Source: Photobacterium atrarenae (GTDB taxonomy: Bacteria; Pseudomonadota; Gammaproteobacteria; Enterobacterales; Vibrionaceae). From it: a stretch of DNA of 64,000 nt. Positions 38,243-46,587 of this stretch are shown here, piece by piece. The stretch lies in the NCBI RefSeq assembly GCF_024380015.1, contig NZ_CP101509.1:1612001-1676000 (forward strand). The letters run 5' to 3'. The notes beneath the pieces are model-generated. The model was not told where the DNA came from. It saw nothing but the letters and a program-made list of their open reading frames with translations, and did no database searches. Both the position numbers and the translations under genes were made by a program. Every line of letters begins with the position of its first letter. The first letter of the stretch is position 1.

Positions 38243-39787
38243 TTAATCCCGTTGCTTGAAACCAGAAAACTCGATACCCGCCAGGCGGGCCATCTCATAG
38301 TCCCAGGTTGCCAGGTCATCTTTATCGAACTGATTGAGATGACAATGTCCACAGGCGCGTGCCATCACTTGCATCAATTCTGTCGAAGCGGTGAGAAAGT
38401 TAGTTAACTGATGCGCCGCTTTCTCTGGATTCAGCTTCTGGCGCAGATCGGCGTTTTGGGTTGCGATTCCGGCCGGACAGTTGTTGGTGTTACAGATCCT
38501 TGCGGCGACGCAGCCGATCGACTGCATCGCACTGTTGGCGATCGCAATCCCATCGGCGCCCAGGGCCAGCGCTTTGACAAAATCCACCGGCGTTCTGAGG
38601 CCGCCGGTTATGATCAGCGTGACTTGATCCGACATGCCCTGTTTATCGAGAAAATACCGCGCCCGGGCCAGGGCAGGGATGGTCGGGACGCTGATATGAT
38701 CGCGAAAAATTTGCGGAGCCGCCCCGGTTCCGCCGCCCCGGCCGTCGAGAATGATGTAATCAGCACCAGCTTCCAGGGCAAAGCCCATATCCCGTTCAAT
38801 ATGATTGGCGCTGAGCTTAAACCCGATCGGGATTCCGCCGGTGAGATCGCGGACATGATTGGCAAACTCGGCAAAATCAGCCGCAGTTTTCAAATCGGTG
38901 AATGTGGCAGGCGAGATCGCTTCGGTGCCGGGCTCCAGGCAACGGGTTTTGGCGATTTTATCAATGTTCTTGGCTGCGGGAAGATGGCCACCGGTGCCGG
39001 TTTTTGCCCCCTGGCCGCCTTTGAAGTGGAAGGCCTGTACTTTGGGGAGCAGGCCTTCATGGTAGCCAAATTTGGCGCTGGCCAGCTCGTAGAAATAACG
39101 GCTGTTCGCTTGCTGCTCTTCAGCCAGCATCCCGCCTTCGCCTGAGCAGATCCCGGTGCCCGCCTGCTCAGCCCCCATTGCCAGAGCGGTTTTGGCCTCT
39201 TCGGATAGGGCGCCAAAGCTCATATCGGAGATCAGCAGTGGAATATCCAGCACCAGCGGACGCTTGGCTTTGGGGCCGATGACCAGTTCTGTGCCGACTT
39301 TAGCCTCATCCAGCAACGGCTTGGTGGCCATTTGCGCTACCATGATTTGAATATCATTCCAGTCGGGCAATTGGTAACGGGGTACGCCCATGGCGGTCAT
39401 CGGGCCGTGTTTTCCCATCGCGGAAAGGCCTTCCCGGGCCAGTTGGTGAATCAAGGCGACGGTCGGCTCTTCTTTGGTCGCTTTGGCTTCTGGCATGGCA
39501 TGCGCGTCGGTAGAAGGCCCCGGTCCTTCTTTCCCGATGTCATCGGCAATGAATTGTCGATGGGTGCCGTCACAGAAGGGGGCATTCGCGGTGTGTTTGC
39601 AGGCACACAGGTATTCGTCGCTGCTTTTCTCGGCTTTGAACTGCATCGGGGTGAAATCCGTCCCTGAATGAGAGCCGTCGCAGAAGGGTTGGTTGGCTGA
39701 ACGGCCGCAGCGGCAGAAGTAATATTCTTTCCCTTCAACTAAACTAACTTTAACAGGGCGGTTATTGGCAACGACAGGCTTGCTCAT
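38243..39787 (-). CDS. CDGSH iron-sulfur / glutamate synthase-like FMN fusion protein
   Basis: A 514-residue fusion. Two complete CDGSH motifs open the protein (Cys25, Cys27, Cys36, His40 and Cys61, Cys63, Cys72, His76), each expected to hold a [2Fe-2S] cluster. From about residue 140 it is an FMN-binding glutamate synthase domain: PLLISDMSFGALSEEAKTAL, CSGEGGM, FKGGQGAKTGTGGHLP, DYIILDGRGGGTGAAP, LGADGIAIANSAM and a cysteine cluster (CVAARICNTNNCPAGIA). The amidotransferase half of true GltB is absent, so it is probably a redox or transamination enzyme rather than glutamate synthase. GGAGGGAGA precedes the ATG at 39787. Confidence 0.92.
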   Translation of the reverse strand: MSKPVVANNRPVKVSLVEGKEYYFCRCGRSANQPFCDGSHSGTDFTPMQFKAEKSSDEYLCACKHTANAPFCDGTHRQFIADDIGKEGPGPSTDAHAMPEAKATKEEPTVALIHQLAREGLSAMGKHGPMTAMGVPRYQLPDWNDIQIMVAQMATKPLLDEAKVGTELVIGPKAKRPLVLDIPLLISDMSFGALSEEAKTALAMGAEQAGTGICSGEGGMLAEEQQANSRYFYELASAKFGYHEGLLPKVQAFHFKGGQGAKTGTGGHLPAAKNIDKIAKTRCLEPGTEAISPATFTDLKTAADFAEFANHVRDLTGGIPIGFKLSANHIERDMGFALEAGADYIILDGRGGGTGAAPQIFRDHISVPTIPALARARYFLDKQGMSDQVTLIITGGLRTPVDFVKALALGADGIAIANSAMQSIGCVAARICNTNNCPAGIATQNADLRQKLNPEKAAHQLTNFLTASTELMQVMARACGHCHLNQFDKDDLATWDYEMARLAGIEFSGFKQRD

Positions 39788-39949
39788 GAGTCTCCCTCCA
39801 TCCAACTGCTGATATGGACGCACTTTTTATGAGTTTGTTGATAGAGTATGGGGGAGAGCGGGAGAATTTGCAGACACGCGCTCTTTACAGTCGCACCGAT
39901 TCGGGGAACAATGGGCGCGCATTAACTATTAGGTAACGTTTGTAGAATT

Positions 39950-40636
39950 ATGGCTGAGAAAAAAGCAAACCCTTTGACCGATTTGATTTTTAACGTCATT
40001 GTCCCGTCAGTTGTTCTGATGAAGCTCAGTGGTGAAGAGCACCTGGGTTCATTAGTGGCACTGCTGGTGGCACTGGCATTTCCCGTGGTCCTGGGTGGCT
40101 ATGAGCTGATTAAGTACAAAAAGTTTAACTTTATCTCGTTACTGGGGTTTGTCAGCGTCCTGCTGACCGGTGGTATCGGCTTACTGAAGTTGGATGCCCA
40201 GTGGCTGGCTGTGAAAGAAGCGTTGATCCCGGGATTGATTGGGGCCGCTGTGTTTATCTCCACTTTTACTAAGTATCCGGTTGTCAGCAAAATGTTGTTC
40301 AACGACACGGTACTGAATCTGGATGTGATCAAGCGAAAGCTGGCAGAAAACGGTAAAGTGAAAGATTTTGATCGCTGCCTGATGAAATCCAATTACCTGT
40401 TCTCAGGAACGTTCGTGTTTTCCTCTGTCATGAACTACGTTCTGGCGACCACGATTGTCACCAGCCCTTCCGGCACACAGGCCTTCAATGAAGAGTTGGG
40501 TAAGATGACACTGCTGAGTTATCCGATGATCGCGATTCCATCTATGGTGATGATGATGGGGATCTTCTACTTCATGTGGCGTCAAATCCGCCAGATGACG
40601 CAGCTGGAAACCGCACAGATTTTCAAGACCCAGTAA
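39950..40636 (+). CDS. VC0807-family integral membrane protein
   Basis: A 228-residue protein with about six membrane helices, beginning NPLTDLIFNVIVPSVVLMKL. The conserved polar loop SKMLFNDTVLNLDVIKRKL lies mid-protein. It matches the VC0807-type family, of unknown function. It is followed by its own terminator. Confidence 0.82.
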   Translation: MAEKKANPLTDLIFNVIVPSVVLMKLSGEEHLGSLVALLVALAFPVVLGGYELIKYKKFNFISLLGFVSVLLTGGIGLLKLDAQWLAVKEALIPGLIGAAVFISTFTKYPVVSKMLFNDTVLNLDVIKRKLAENGKVKDFDRCLMKSNYLFSGTFVFSSVMNYVLATTIVTSPSGTQAFNEELGKMTLLSYPMIAIPSMVMMMGIFYFMWRQIRQMTQLETAQIFKTQ

Positions 40637-40671
40637 ACTCGCCATCCGTCGATTGCCCAAACCGAATTTGA

Positions 40672-40697
40672 AACCAGCCTTCGCGGCTGGTTTTTTA
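40672..40697 (+). terminator. Rho-independent terminator
   Basis: AACCAGCC (40672-40679), loop TTCGC, GGCTGGTT (40685-40692), then TTTTATC. It ends the VC0807-family gene. Confidence 0.9.
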
Positions 40698-40772
40698 TCG
40701 TCTGGCGCTTGCCTGTCGCCGTGATTTAGCGCACACTTTGCCCGTTTCTGATATAACATTAGGTTTGCGATT

Positions 40773-41054
40773 ATGGCTTCAACAGCAGCAGCGCTTCATA
40801 TTCTGGTTAAACACAAAGAACAAGCCGACGACATCCTGAAGCAATTGAAAAAAGGCGCGAAATTTCAGACGCTGGCAAAGAAATACTCTACTTGCCCATC
40901 AGGCAAACGGGGCGGCGATCTGGGTGAATTTCGCAAAGGTGCAATGGTTCCGGCGTTCGATAAAGCCGTTTTCACCGGTAAAGTACTGGAGCCAATCGGC
41001 CCGGTGAAAACCAAGTTTGGGTATCATATTATTAAGGTGTTGTACCGGACGTAG
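40773..41054 (+). CDS. ppiC: Parvulin-type peptidyl-prolyl cis-trans isomerase C
   Basis: A 93-residue, single-domain cytoplasmic parvulin. [20 protein letters not shown], then [30 protein letters not shown] and [11 protein letters not shown] cover the active-site groove. It catalyses proline isomerisation in folding proteins. Length is normal for PpiC and it is transcribed alone. Confidence 0.96.
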   Translation: MASTAAALHILVKHKEQADDILKQLKKGAKFQTLAKKYSTCPSGKRGGDLGEFRKGAMVPAFDKAVFTGKVLEPIGPVKTKFGYHIIKVLYRT

Positions 41055-41339
41055 TTCGCATTCGGGTATCTGTGCTGACTAGGGCACAAATTGACACAGA
41101 ATCATGGACCCATTTGATGGCAGGGACAATTTAAGCTGCTCTCGCTTTGACCTGCCATATCTGACTCGCTTCTGCCCCCATTATGGGTTACGCCTCGAAG
41201 TTCGAACAAATATGTTCAGGTAACTTCGATATGCAAAAACTAATAAGTGGCAAAAGCAAGATCTGACCCCACTGGCGATACTTGCCAGACTGCGAACACA
41301 GCCGCAAGGCAAGATTCAAAATTAGTCGAAAGGCAATTT

Positions 41340-41372
41340 AAAGAAGGCAGAGTCAAGAGCTCTGCCTTCTTT
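41340..41372. terminator. Strong hairpin in intergenic DNA
   Basis: AAAGAAGGCAGAG (41340-41352) and CTCTGCCTTCTTT (41360-41372) form a perfect 13-bp stem with a 7-base loop. It is terminator-like on both strands but next to no intact gene. It may belong to a lost gene or to the left flank of the IS3 fragment. Nothing else is seen in 41055-41440. Confidence 0.55.
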
Positions 41373-41439
41373 ACTAATAAACTAAACCCACGCGGATAAC
41401 CTTCTCTCTCTGGTATACAATGTAAAAACTCTAGTAACC

Positions 41440-41545
41440 TCCTCAAAGAACATAATCTGAAACCAAGTATGAGTCGCAGAGGAAACTGTCGTGACAATGC
41501 CGTAGCGGAAAGCTTCTTCCTGCTTCTAAAACGTGAGCGGTGAAT
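41440..41545 (+). pseudogene. IS3-family OrfB fragment
   Basis: The + strand encodes [19 protein letters not shown], then LLLKRER and a stop. This is the catalytic-Glu block of an IS3-type transposase (compare [18 protein letters not shown] in the complete IS at 9251-10479). The rest of the element is missing. Confidence 0.7.
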
Positions 41546-41592
41546 GGACAACCTCATCTGAGCCTGAAAGTATTTTCCAGAGAGGCTCTGAA

Positions 41593-41961
41593 TCAATTTG
41601 GAGAATGTAACCCTATTCTGTTTCCTTCTGAATCAAGGAAAATGGCAAAAAATCCACTTTCGTCAGCATGAGCTGTTTTAGGGATAATGATTTCACCGCG
41701 ATTCTTCACCACTTCATCAAGAATGACCTGAAGGTTGTCTCCCCCGTTTAGGTATATAGTCACGCCACTTGACGAAGGCTGAAAACCTTCTTCTTTTAAA
41801 ATAACACCAGTCACTAACTGATCTTCATAAGGGAATATGCCCATTTCCATACCCGGCATTTCCATTCTTTCTATATTGATGCCCAGAATCGCCTGGTAGA
41901 ATTCGATTGCTCTTGAAATATCTAATGCTGGAATTTCAAAAATAGAAATATAACTGTTCAT
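41593..41961 (-). CDS. VOC-superfamily (glyoxalase-like) protein
   Basis: A 122-residue protein with the paired beta-alpha-beta-beta-beta modules of VOC proteins. ISIFEIPALDISRAIEFYQA starts the first module, VTIYLNGGDNLQVILDEVV the second, ending SGFFAIFLDSEGNRIGLHS with the typical Glu. The ATG at 41961 is chosen because GGAGAAGGT precedes it. An AraC regulator follows upstream on the same strand, 208 bases away. Substrate unknown. Confidence 0.87.
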   Translation of the reverse strand: MNSYISIFEIPALDISRAIEFYQAILGINIERMEMPGMEMGIFPYEDQLVTGVILKEEGFQPSSSGVTIYLNGGDNLQVILDEVVKNRGEIIIPKTAHADESGFFAIFLDSEGNRIGLHSPN

Positions 41962-42169
41962 ACCTTCTCCACTTTTATTCATGCTGAATCGCCTTTTTTC
42001 TGGTTCCATCCGGTCTGTACTGTAACTAACAGTGTAGCCAAAAGCTAACATTACAACGCTAAGACCCAATATTGTTTACTCTTGTAGCCTCACATCTACT
42101 CATTGAAATACTAAGGAAAGGTTATGTAGTCAATGGAAAAAGAAATTGTAAAAATGCGACAGATTAAAT

Positions 42170-42982
42170 TCACTTATAGAAAATAGAAGAAAGAGTCATG
42201 TTTTCATTCCCTAGAAATTCTTTTGGGCTGACTCCGGTAAATTCTTTGAAATCTTTGATAAAGTGCGATTGGTCGTAGTAATCATTCTGATAAGCGATGT
42301 GGGTAAGGCTTTCTTCTTCGTTAAGCATCGCTTTTAAGGCACTTTGAAGCCGAATCAATTTACCTAATTGTTTCGGACTGACGCCAATTTTTTTTACGAA
42401 CATCCTCTCAAGTTGTCTTCTTTTGGATAAGTCTTCTTTGAGGATCTTGCTAATCGACGTACTTCCCTTTGTTGCGAATAGAGTATCTATTGTTGTTTTG
42501 AGGATATTATCAACCGTCGTCTGTTCATTGAGCTTATTCAGAAGAAATGACTCGATTATCTTTATTCTTTGTTTCGTATCTGCTGCGTTAATGATATTTT
42601 GTTCTAATTTTTTAGCCGTTTTTTCCTCGAACAACTGAGCTAAGGGTGTCTCGGTATTTGCCAATGTCTTGATAGGTACAGTCACAAAGTTAGCAAAGCC
42701 ATAAGGGTAAAAACGGATGGCGAATGTGTCGACATACCCCGTCGGCTCAATATAAAAAGGGGCGATGGTATGACCCAGCACCATGGCTCTGGGCTGTATA
42801 ATAAAGCTATCTTCAGAGGTATATCTTTTTATATCGTCCCCAAGAATGAATGCCATTTCAATGGTGCCGTCTGGAATGATTCGTTGTCTTTGGACGTCAT
42901 CCGTTTTAGGGACTTCCAAAGTCCAGTAGCAACTGATTAGCGACTCTAGATCTGGGTGTGGCTGAAAGGTCTGATAATTCAT
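42170..42982 (-). CDS. AraC-family regulator with DUF6597-like N-terminus
   Basis: A 270-residue regulator. The N-terminal domain starts HPDLESLISCYWTLEVPK and contains RIIPDGTIEMAFILGD, typical of the DUF6597 sensing domain. The C-terminal AraC domain has ISKILKEDLSKRRQLERMFV, KKIGVSPKQLGKLIRLQSAL and ESLTHIAYQNDYYDQSHFIK with FTGVSPKEF. AT-rich compared with its right-hand neighbours. The VOC gene just downstream on the same strand is a plausible target. Confidence 0.9.
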   Translation of the reverse strand: MNYQTFQPHPDLESLISCYWTLEVPKTDDVQRQRIIPDGTIEMAFILGDDIKRYTSEDSFIIQPRAMVLGHTIAPFYIEPTGYVDTFAIRFYPYGFANFVTVPIKTLANTETPLAQLFEEKTAKKLEQNIINAADTKQRIKIIESFLLNKLNEQTTVDNILKTTIDTLFATKGSTSISKILKEDLSKRRQLERMFVKKIGVSPKQLGKLIRLQSALKAMLNEEESLTHIAYQNDYYDQSHFIKDFKEFTGVSPKEFLGNENMTLSSIFYK

Positions 42983-43330
42983 AAGTGCTTTAATTCCCTA
43001 TGTTATGCCGCCACCAAGGAGGCTTCCATCAATCATCAAATAATATTTCAAAAGAAACAGAGCCGTCTACTTCGCTCTCCACAAACTCAACTTATCAGAA
43101 GGAAATACTTTCGAATTCATACCCTAACACATTTTTGTCCAGAAGCTTGCTATGACACAACCCACAACATCTCACGATGATCGTAAGTTATGGCTGCTGG
43201 CGGGTTTGGGTCGCAGTGGTTGACTGATGCCTATTCATCAAAGCCTGCATTTTCGCGAATTAAATCAATTGTCTGTTTGCTGTGAGGGCGTACACTTTGA
43301 ATGAAAGGTAATCGAAATGCGGTGAATAGA
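42983..43330. other. Intergenic region before the ABC exporter operon
   Basis: It lies between divergent genes. A 23-codon ORF (43152-43223, MTQPTTSHDDRKLWLLAGLG...) is the only frame with protein-like start; it lacks a clear ribosome-binding site and is not called. No strong promoter could be fixed by eye. Confidence 0.3.
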
Positions 43331-44278
43331 ATGAAACGGATATCAGTCTTCGGCTTCGCGCTCCTGGCTTTGCTTGGATGCGGTGAACAGGTGCCGAGTG
43401 AGGCGCTGGGAACACTGGAACGTGACCGCGTCACGTTAACGGCGACATCCAGTGAAATTGTTCGTGAGCAGCCCATCAAGGAAGGTGAGTTTGTCACGCA
43501 GGGGCAAGTGCTGGTGAAACTCGATGATAAACAGCAGTTGGCTGTGCTTGCCAAAGTGAAAGCGGAGGAAGCGAAAGCAGCAGCGTACCTTTTGCGGCTG
43601 ACCAACGGGGAGCGCCCGGAAGATATTGCTGCGGCTCAGGCCAGTCTGGTTCGTGCTGAAGCGACCTTGCGCGAGGCCAACAGCAACTACCGTCGGATTG
43701 CTCGTTTAGTTGAACAACGGCTGGTGAGTTATTCCGAACGGGACAAAGCGGTGGCGGAGCGGGATTCGGCGCAGGCCGACTATCAGTCGGCGCGGGAGAA
43801 CCTGGCGAAATTAACCAGTGGCGAACGGCCGGAAGATATCACCCAGGCCAAAGCCGCGCTGGACGCTGCCCAGGCGGAAGTTGTGTTGCAGCAGCAAATT
43901 CTGGATGATTTAACTGTGGTGGCGACACGGGACGGAGTACTGGACAGCCTACCATACAATGTTGGGGAGCGGGTCAGCAGCGGGAGTATTGTCGCCGGGA
44001 TCCAGGCCGATACCGTGCCATATGCCCGGGTGTATGTGCCGGAGCCTTACCGGGTCAAACTGCAAGCCGGAGATGAGCTGACAGTTCATATCGATGGCTT
44101 AGCGCAAAGCTATACCGGCACGTTGCGCTGGATTGCCACCGAGCCTGCGTTTACGCCGTATTTTGCGCTCAACGAGCAGGATCGGGCCCGCCTGGTTTAT
44201 CTGGCGGAAGTAGATCTGCCGCAGGAAGCCAAGAGCTTGCCGGCCGGGGTGCCGGTGCAGGTGGAGATGCCGCGATGA
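43331..44278 (+). CDS. Membrane fusion (HlyD/YbhG-type) lipoprotein of an ABC exporter
   Basis: A periplasmic adaptor of about 315 residues. N-terminal lipoprotein signal MKRISVFGFALLALLGCGEQ with lipobox LLGC. The first barrel-sandwich half (EGEFVTQGQVLVKLDDKQQL) is followed by a long coiled coil rich in Ala, Glu and Arg with two RPEDI repeats, then the second half (ATRDGVLDSLPYNVGERVSS) and a beta-barrel. Its stop overlaps the ATPase start (ATGA). An upstream ATG at 43301 is possible, but the 43331 start places the lipobox correctly. Confidence 0.88.
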   Translation: MKRISVFGFALLALLGCGEQVPSEALGTLERDRVTLTATSSEIVREQPIKEGEFVTQGQVLVKLDDKQQLAVLAKVKAEEAKAAAYLLRLTNGERPEDIAAAQASLVRAEATLREANSNYRRIARLVEQRLVSYSERDKAVAERDSAQADYQSARENLAKLTSGERPEDITQAKAALDAAQAEVVLQQQILDDLTVVATRDGVLDSLPYNVGERVSSGSIVAGIQADTVPYARVYVPEPYRVKLQAGDELTVHIDGLAQSYTGTLRWIATEPAFTPYFALNEQDRARLVYLAEVDLPQEAKSLPAGVPVQVEMPR

Positions 44279-45201
44279 CCGATTATGCCATTGTTGCCAA
44301 CCAGTTGACGCGTAAATTTGGTGATTTCACCGCCGTCGACAGCCTGGATCTCAAGGTGCCGAAGGGCAGTATATATGGCTTTTTAGGCCCGAATGGCTGC
44401 GGAAAGTCGACCACCATTCGCATGCTGACCGGGCTGCTTAGCCCGACGGCCGGCACGGTTGAAGTGCTGGGGCTGGATATTCCCCGTGAGGCTGAGGCCC
44501 TGCGGTTGCGTATCGGCTACATGACACAAAAATTCTCCCTTTATGAAGATTTGACGGTGCGGGAAAATCTCGATTTTATCGGCCAGATTTTCGGCATGAC
44601 ACGTAAAGAACAGAAAGCCCGAATCGAAGAGCAGCTCTCGACCTACGGCCTGAATCGACTGGCCCGGCAGCGTGCGGGCAGCATGAGTGGCGGGCAAAAG
44701 CAGCGTTTGGGATTGGCGGCAGCGACCATGCATCGGCCCAGCTTGCTGTTCTTAGATGAGCCGACTTCTGCGGTCGATCCGGAAAATCGCCGTGATTTCT
44801 GGGAAAAGCTGTTTGATCTGAGCGATCAGGGCACCACGATTCTGGTGACCAGCCACTACATGGATGAAGCTGAGCGCTGCCATGGCCTGGCGATTATGGA
44901 AGCCGGTATGGTCCGGGCTGACGGCGCGCCGGAAACTCTGATGAACAGCATGGGCGTCAATGTGGTGGAGGTGCTGACTGATCAATTGCGTTCGCTGAAA
45001 ACGGATTTGTTGCAAAAACCGGAAGTCCGTTCTGCCGCGCAGTTGGGAATCCGACTACGGGTGCTGATTGATGAACGTGTTGCTGAGCCGCTGGCCTGGT
45101 TAGCGGCTGAGTTTCCCCATTTAGCAGATTGTGAAATGACCGTTGCCCGGCCCAGTCTGGAAGATGTGTTTGTCACCAGTACCGGGGAGGGACGGGAATG
45201 A
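44275..45201 (+). CDS. ABC exporter ATP-binding protein (YbhF-like)
   Basis: A 308-residue single ATPase domain. Walker A GPNGCGKST (38-46), Q-loop in GYMTQKFSLYEDLTV, signature SMSGGQKQRL, Walker B LLFLDEPTSAVD, switch His in LVTSHYMDEAERC. E. coli YbhF carries two such domains; this has one. It overlaps both neighbours by four bases, so it is translationally coupled in a three-gene operon for export of an unknown compound. Confidence 0.95.
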   Translation: MTDYAIVANQLTRKFGDFTAVDSLDLKVPKGSIYGFLGPNGCGKSTTIRMLTGLLSPTAGTVEVLGLDIPREAEALRLRIGYMTQKFSLYEDLTVRENLDFIGQIFGMTRKEQKARIEEQLSTYGLNRLARQRAGSMSGGQKQRLGLAAATMHRPSLLFLDEPTSAVDPENRRDFWEKLFDLSDQGTTILVTSHYMDEAERCHGLAIMEAGMVRADGAPETLMNSMGVNVVEVLTDQLRSLKTDLLQKPEVRSAAQLGIRLRVLIDERVAEPLAWLAAEFPHLADCEMTVARPSLEDVFVTSTGEGRE

Positions 45202-46292
45202 AGAGCGTGTTTCGGATCAGTGCCATTATGGTCAAAGAGTTCAGGCAACTGTCCCGTGATCGGATCACGTTTGGGATGGTGGTGATGATCCCGCTGATCC
45301 AGTTGTTATTGTTTGGCTATGCCATCAATACCGATGTGCGAAATATTCCCGTCGCCGTGGTGGATCAAAGCCACACAGCGGTGGGGCGGGTGATCACCGA
45401 AGCGGTGAAAGCGACCCAGGTGGTGACCGTGACCCACCACTTTCCGACGGTAGTGGAAGCGGAGCAGGCCATTAACGCCGGGCAGGTCAGGGCCGCGTTG
45501 GTGCTACCGTCCGATTTGACGCAGCGTATTGTCCAGCGCAAAACCGTGGGTCAGTGGCTGGTGGACGGTTCCGATACTATGGTCAGCTCGGCGCTGTTGC
45601 AGCTGCAGCGGATGCCGTTGCAGGATTTAGCGAATTATCAGCCGCCCCGCGCATCAACCTTTGAAGTAGCGCTGTACTTCAACCCGTCCCGGCGTTCAGC
45701 CGTGAATATTGTGCCGGGACTTCTTGGGGTGATCCTGACCATGACCATGGTGCTGTTTACCTCGGCGGCGATTGTCCGCGAGCGGGAGCGGGGGAATTTA
45801 GAGTTGTTGATCACCACGCCGGTTCGGCCGCTGGAGTTGATGATTGCCAAAATCATTCCGTATATTTTCGTCGGCCTGATCCAGGTGGGGATCATTCTCG
45901 GGCTGGGACACCTGATTTTTGATGTCCCGCTCAATGGCGCATTGTCTCAATTGCTGCTTGGCACCTTGCTGTTTATCGCGGCCAGTTTAACCTTGGGGTT
46001 GATGATCTCCACCGTGGCGCAGACCCAGTTGCAGGCAATGCAAATGACGGTGTTTATCCTGTTGCCGTCGATCTTGCTGTCCGGGTTTATTTTCCCTTAT
46101 GAGGCGATGCCGGATGTGGCGCAGTGGATTGCCGAAGTGCTGCCAGCCACACACTTTATGCGCATGATCCGGGGCATTGTGCTGCGTGGCGCTGATCTGA
46201 TGCTGTTGTGGCGAGACGCTCTGTGGATGGTCGGGTTTACCATGCTCGGCTTGCTGCTGGCATCACTTCGGTTTAAAAAATCACTGGATTAG
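45198..46292 (+). CDS. ABC-2 type exporter permease (YbhS/YhhJ-like)
   Basis: A 364-residue permease. One N-terminal helix (residues 25-45), a large periplasmic domain (VAVVDQSHTAVGRVITEAVK...), then five helices from about 170 with the ABC-2 signature RERERGNLELLITTPVRPLE. Only one permease gene is present, so it probably homodimerises, whereas YbhFSR has two permeases. The stop is followed by about 290 non-coding bases. Confidence 0.94.
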   Translation: MKSVFRISAIMVKEFRQLSRDRITFGMVVMIPLIQLLLFGYAINTDVRNIPVAVVDQSHTAVGRVITEAVKATQVVTVTHHFPTVVEAEQAINAGQVRAALVLPSDLTQRIVQRKTVGQWLVDGSDTMVSSALLQLQRMPLQDLANYQPPRASTFEVALYFNPSRRSAVNIVPGLLGVILTMTMVLFTSAAIVRERERGNLELLITTPVRPLELMIAKIIPYIFVGLIQVGIILGLGHLIFDVPLNGALSQLLLGTLLFIAASLTLGLMISTVAQTQLQAMQMTVFILLPSILLSGFIFPYEAMPDVAQWIAEVLPATHFMRMIRGIVLRGADLMLLWRDALWMVGFTMLGLLLASLRFKKSLD

Positions 46293-46381
46293 TCTGCGGG
46301 CAGTACTTGCCATAGGTTGGACATCCGGTTGTCATGCCGGTGTGGTGAGATGACAGGGTGAACTAACCGGTGAGGGAAAAA

Positions 46382-46453
46382 GGTGGCCAGTCAATATCGA
46401 TGAAGTTCACAATTGAATGGGGGTAAAATTGCGTGTTTTCAGCACTGGCCACC
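46382..46453. repeat. 10-bp inverted repeat flanking a 52-base spacer upstream of sgrR
   Basis: GGTGGCCAGT (46382-46391) and its exact complement ACTGGCCACC (46444-46453). It lies in the 295-base gap before the SgrR-type gene. Two-site protein binding or an RNA fold are possible. No sequence resembling the enteric SgrS RNA was recognised. Confidence 0.5.
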
Positions 46454-46587
46454 AAAGAGCAACAAAGTACAATCGCTGTCGGCAAGTTGATTGCCGTCAC
46501 AATCGGGTTACGTGTTGTACCTGGTGATTGTTACGTTAAAATAGGAAGTTAAAAACAGAACAAATAAAATATTAAGGTTCCTCTTTT

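Noticed and set aside
41240..41596. 118-codon minus-strand ORF
   Set aside because: It runs antisense to the IS3 fragment and across a 13-bp hairpin, with no start signal.
43152..43223. 23-codon ORF upstream of the ABC exporter operon
   Set aside because: No ribosome-binding site or neighbouring support; probably chance.
46300..46587. SgrS-like small RNA upstream of sgrR
   Set aside because: No sequence resembling the SgrS base-pairing region or a terminator with T-run could be recognised.
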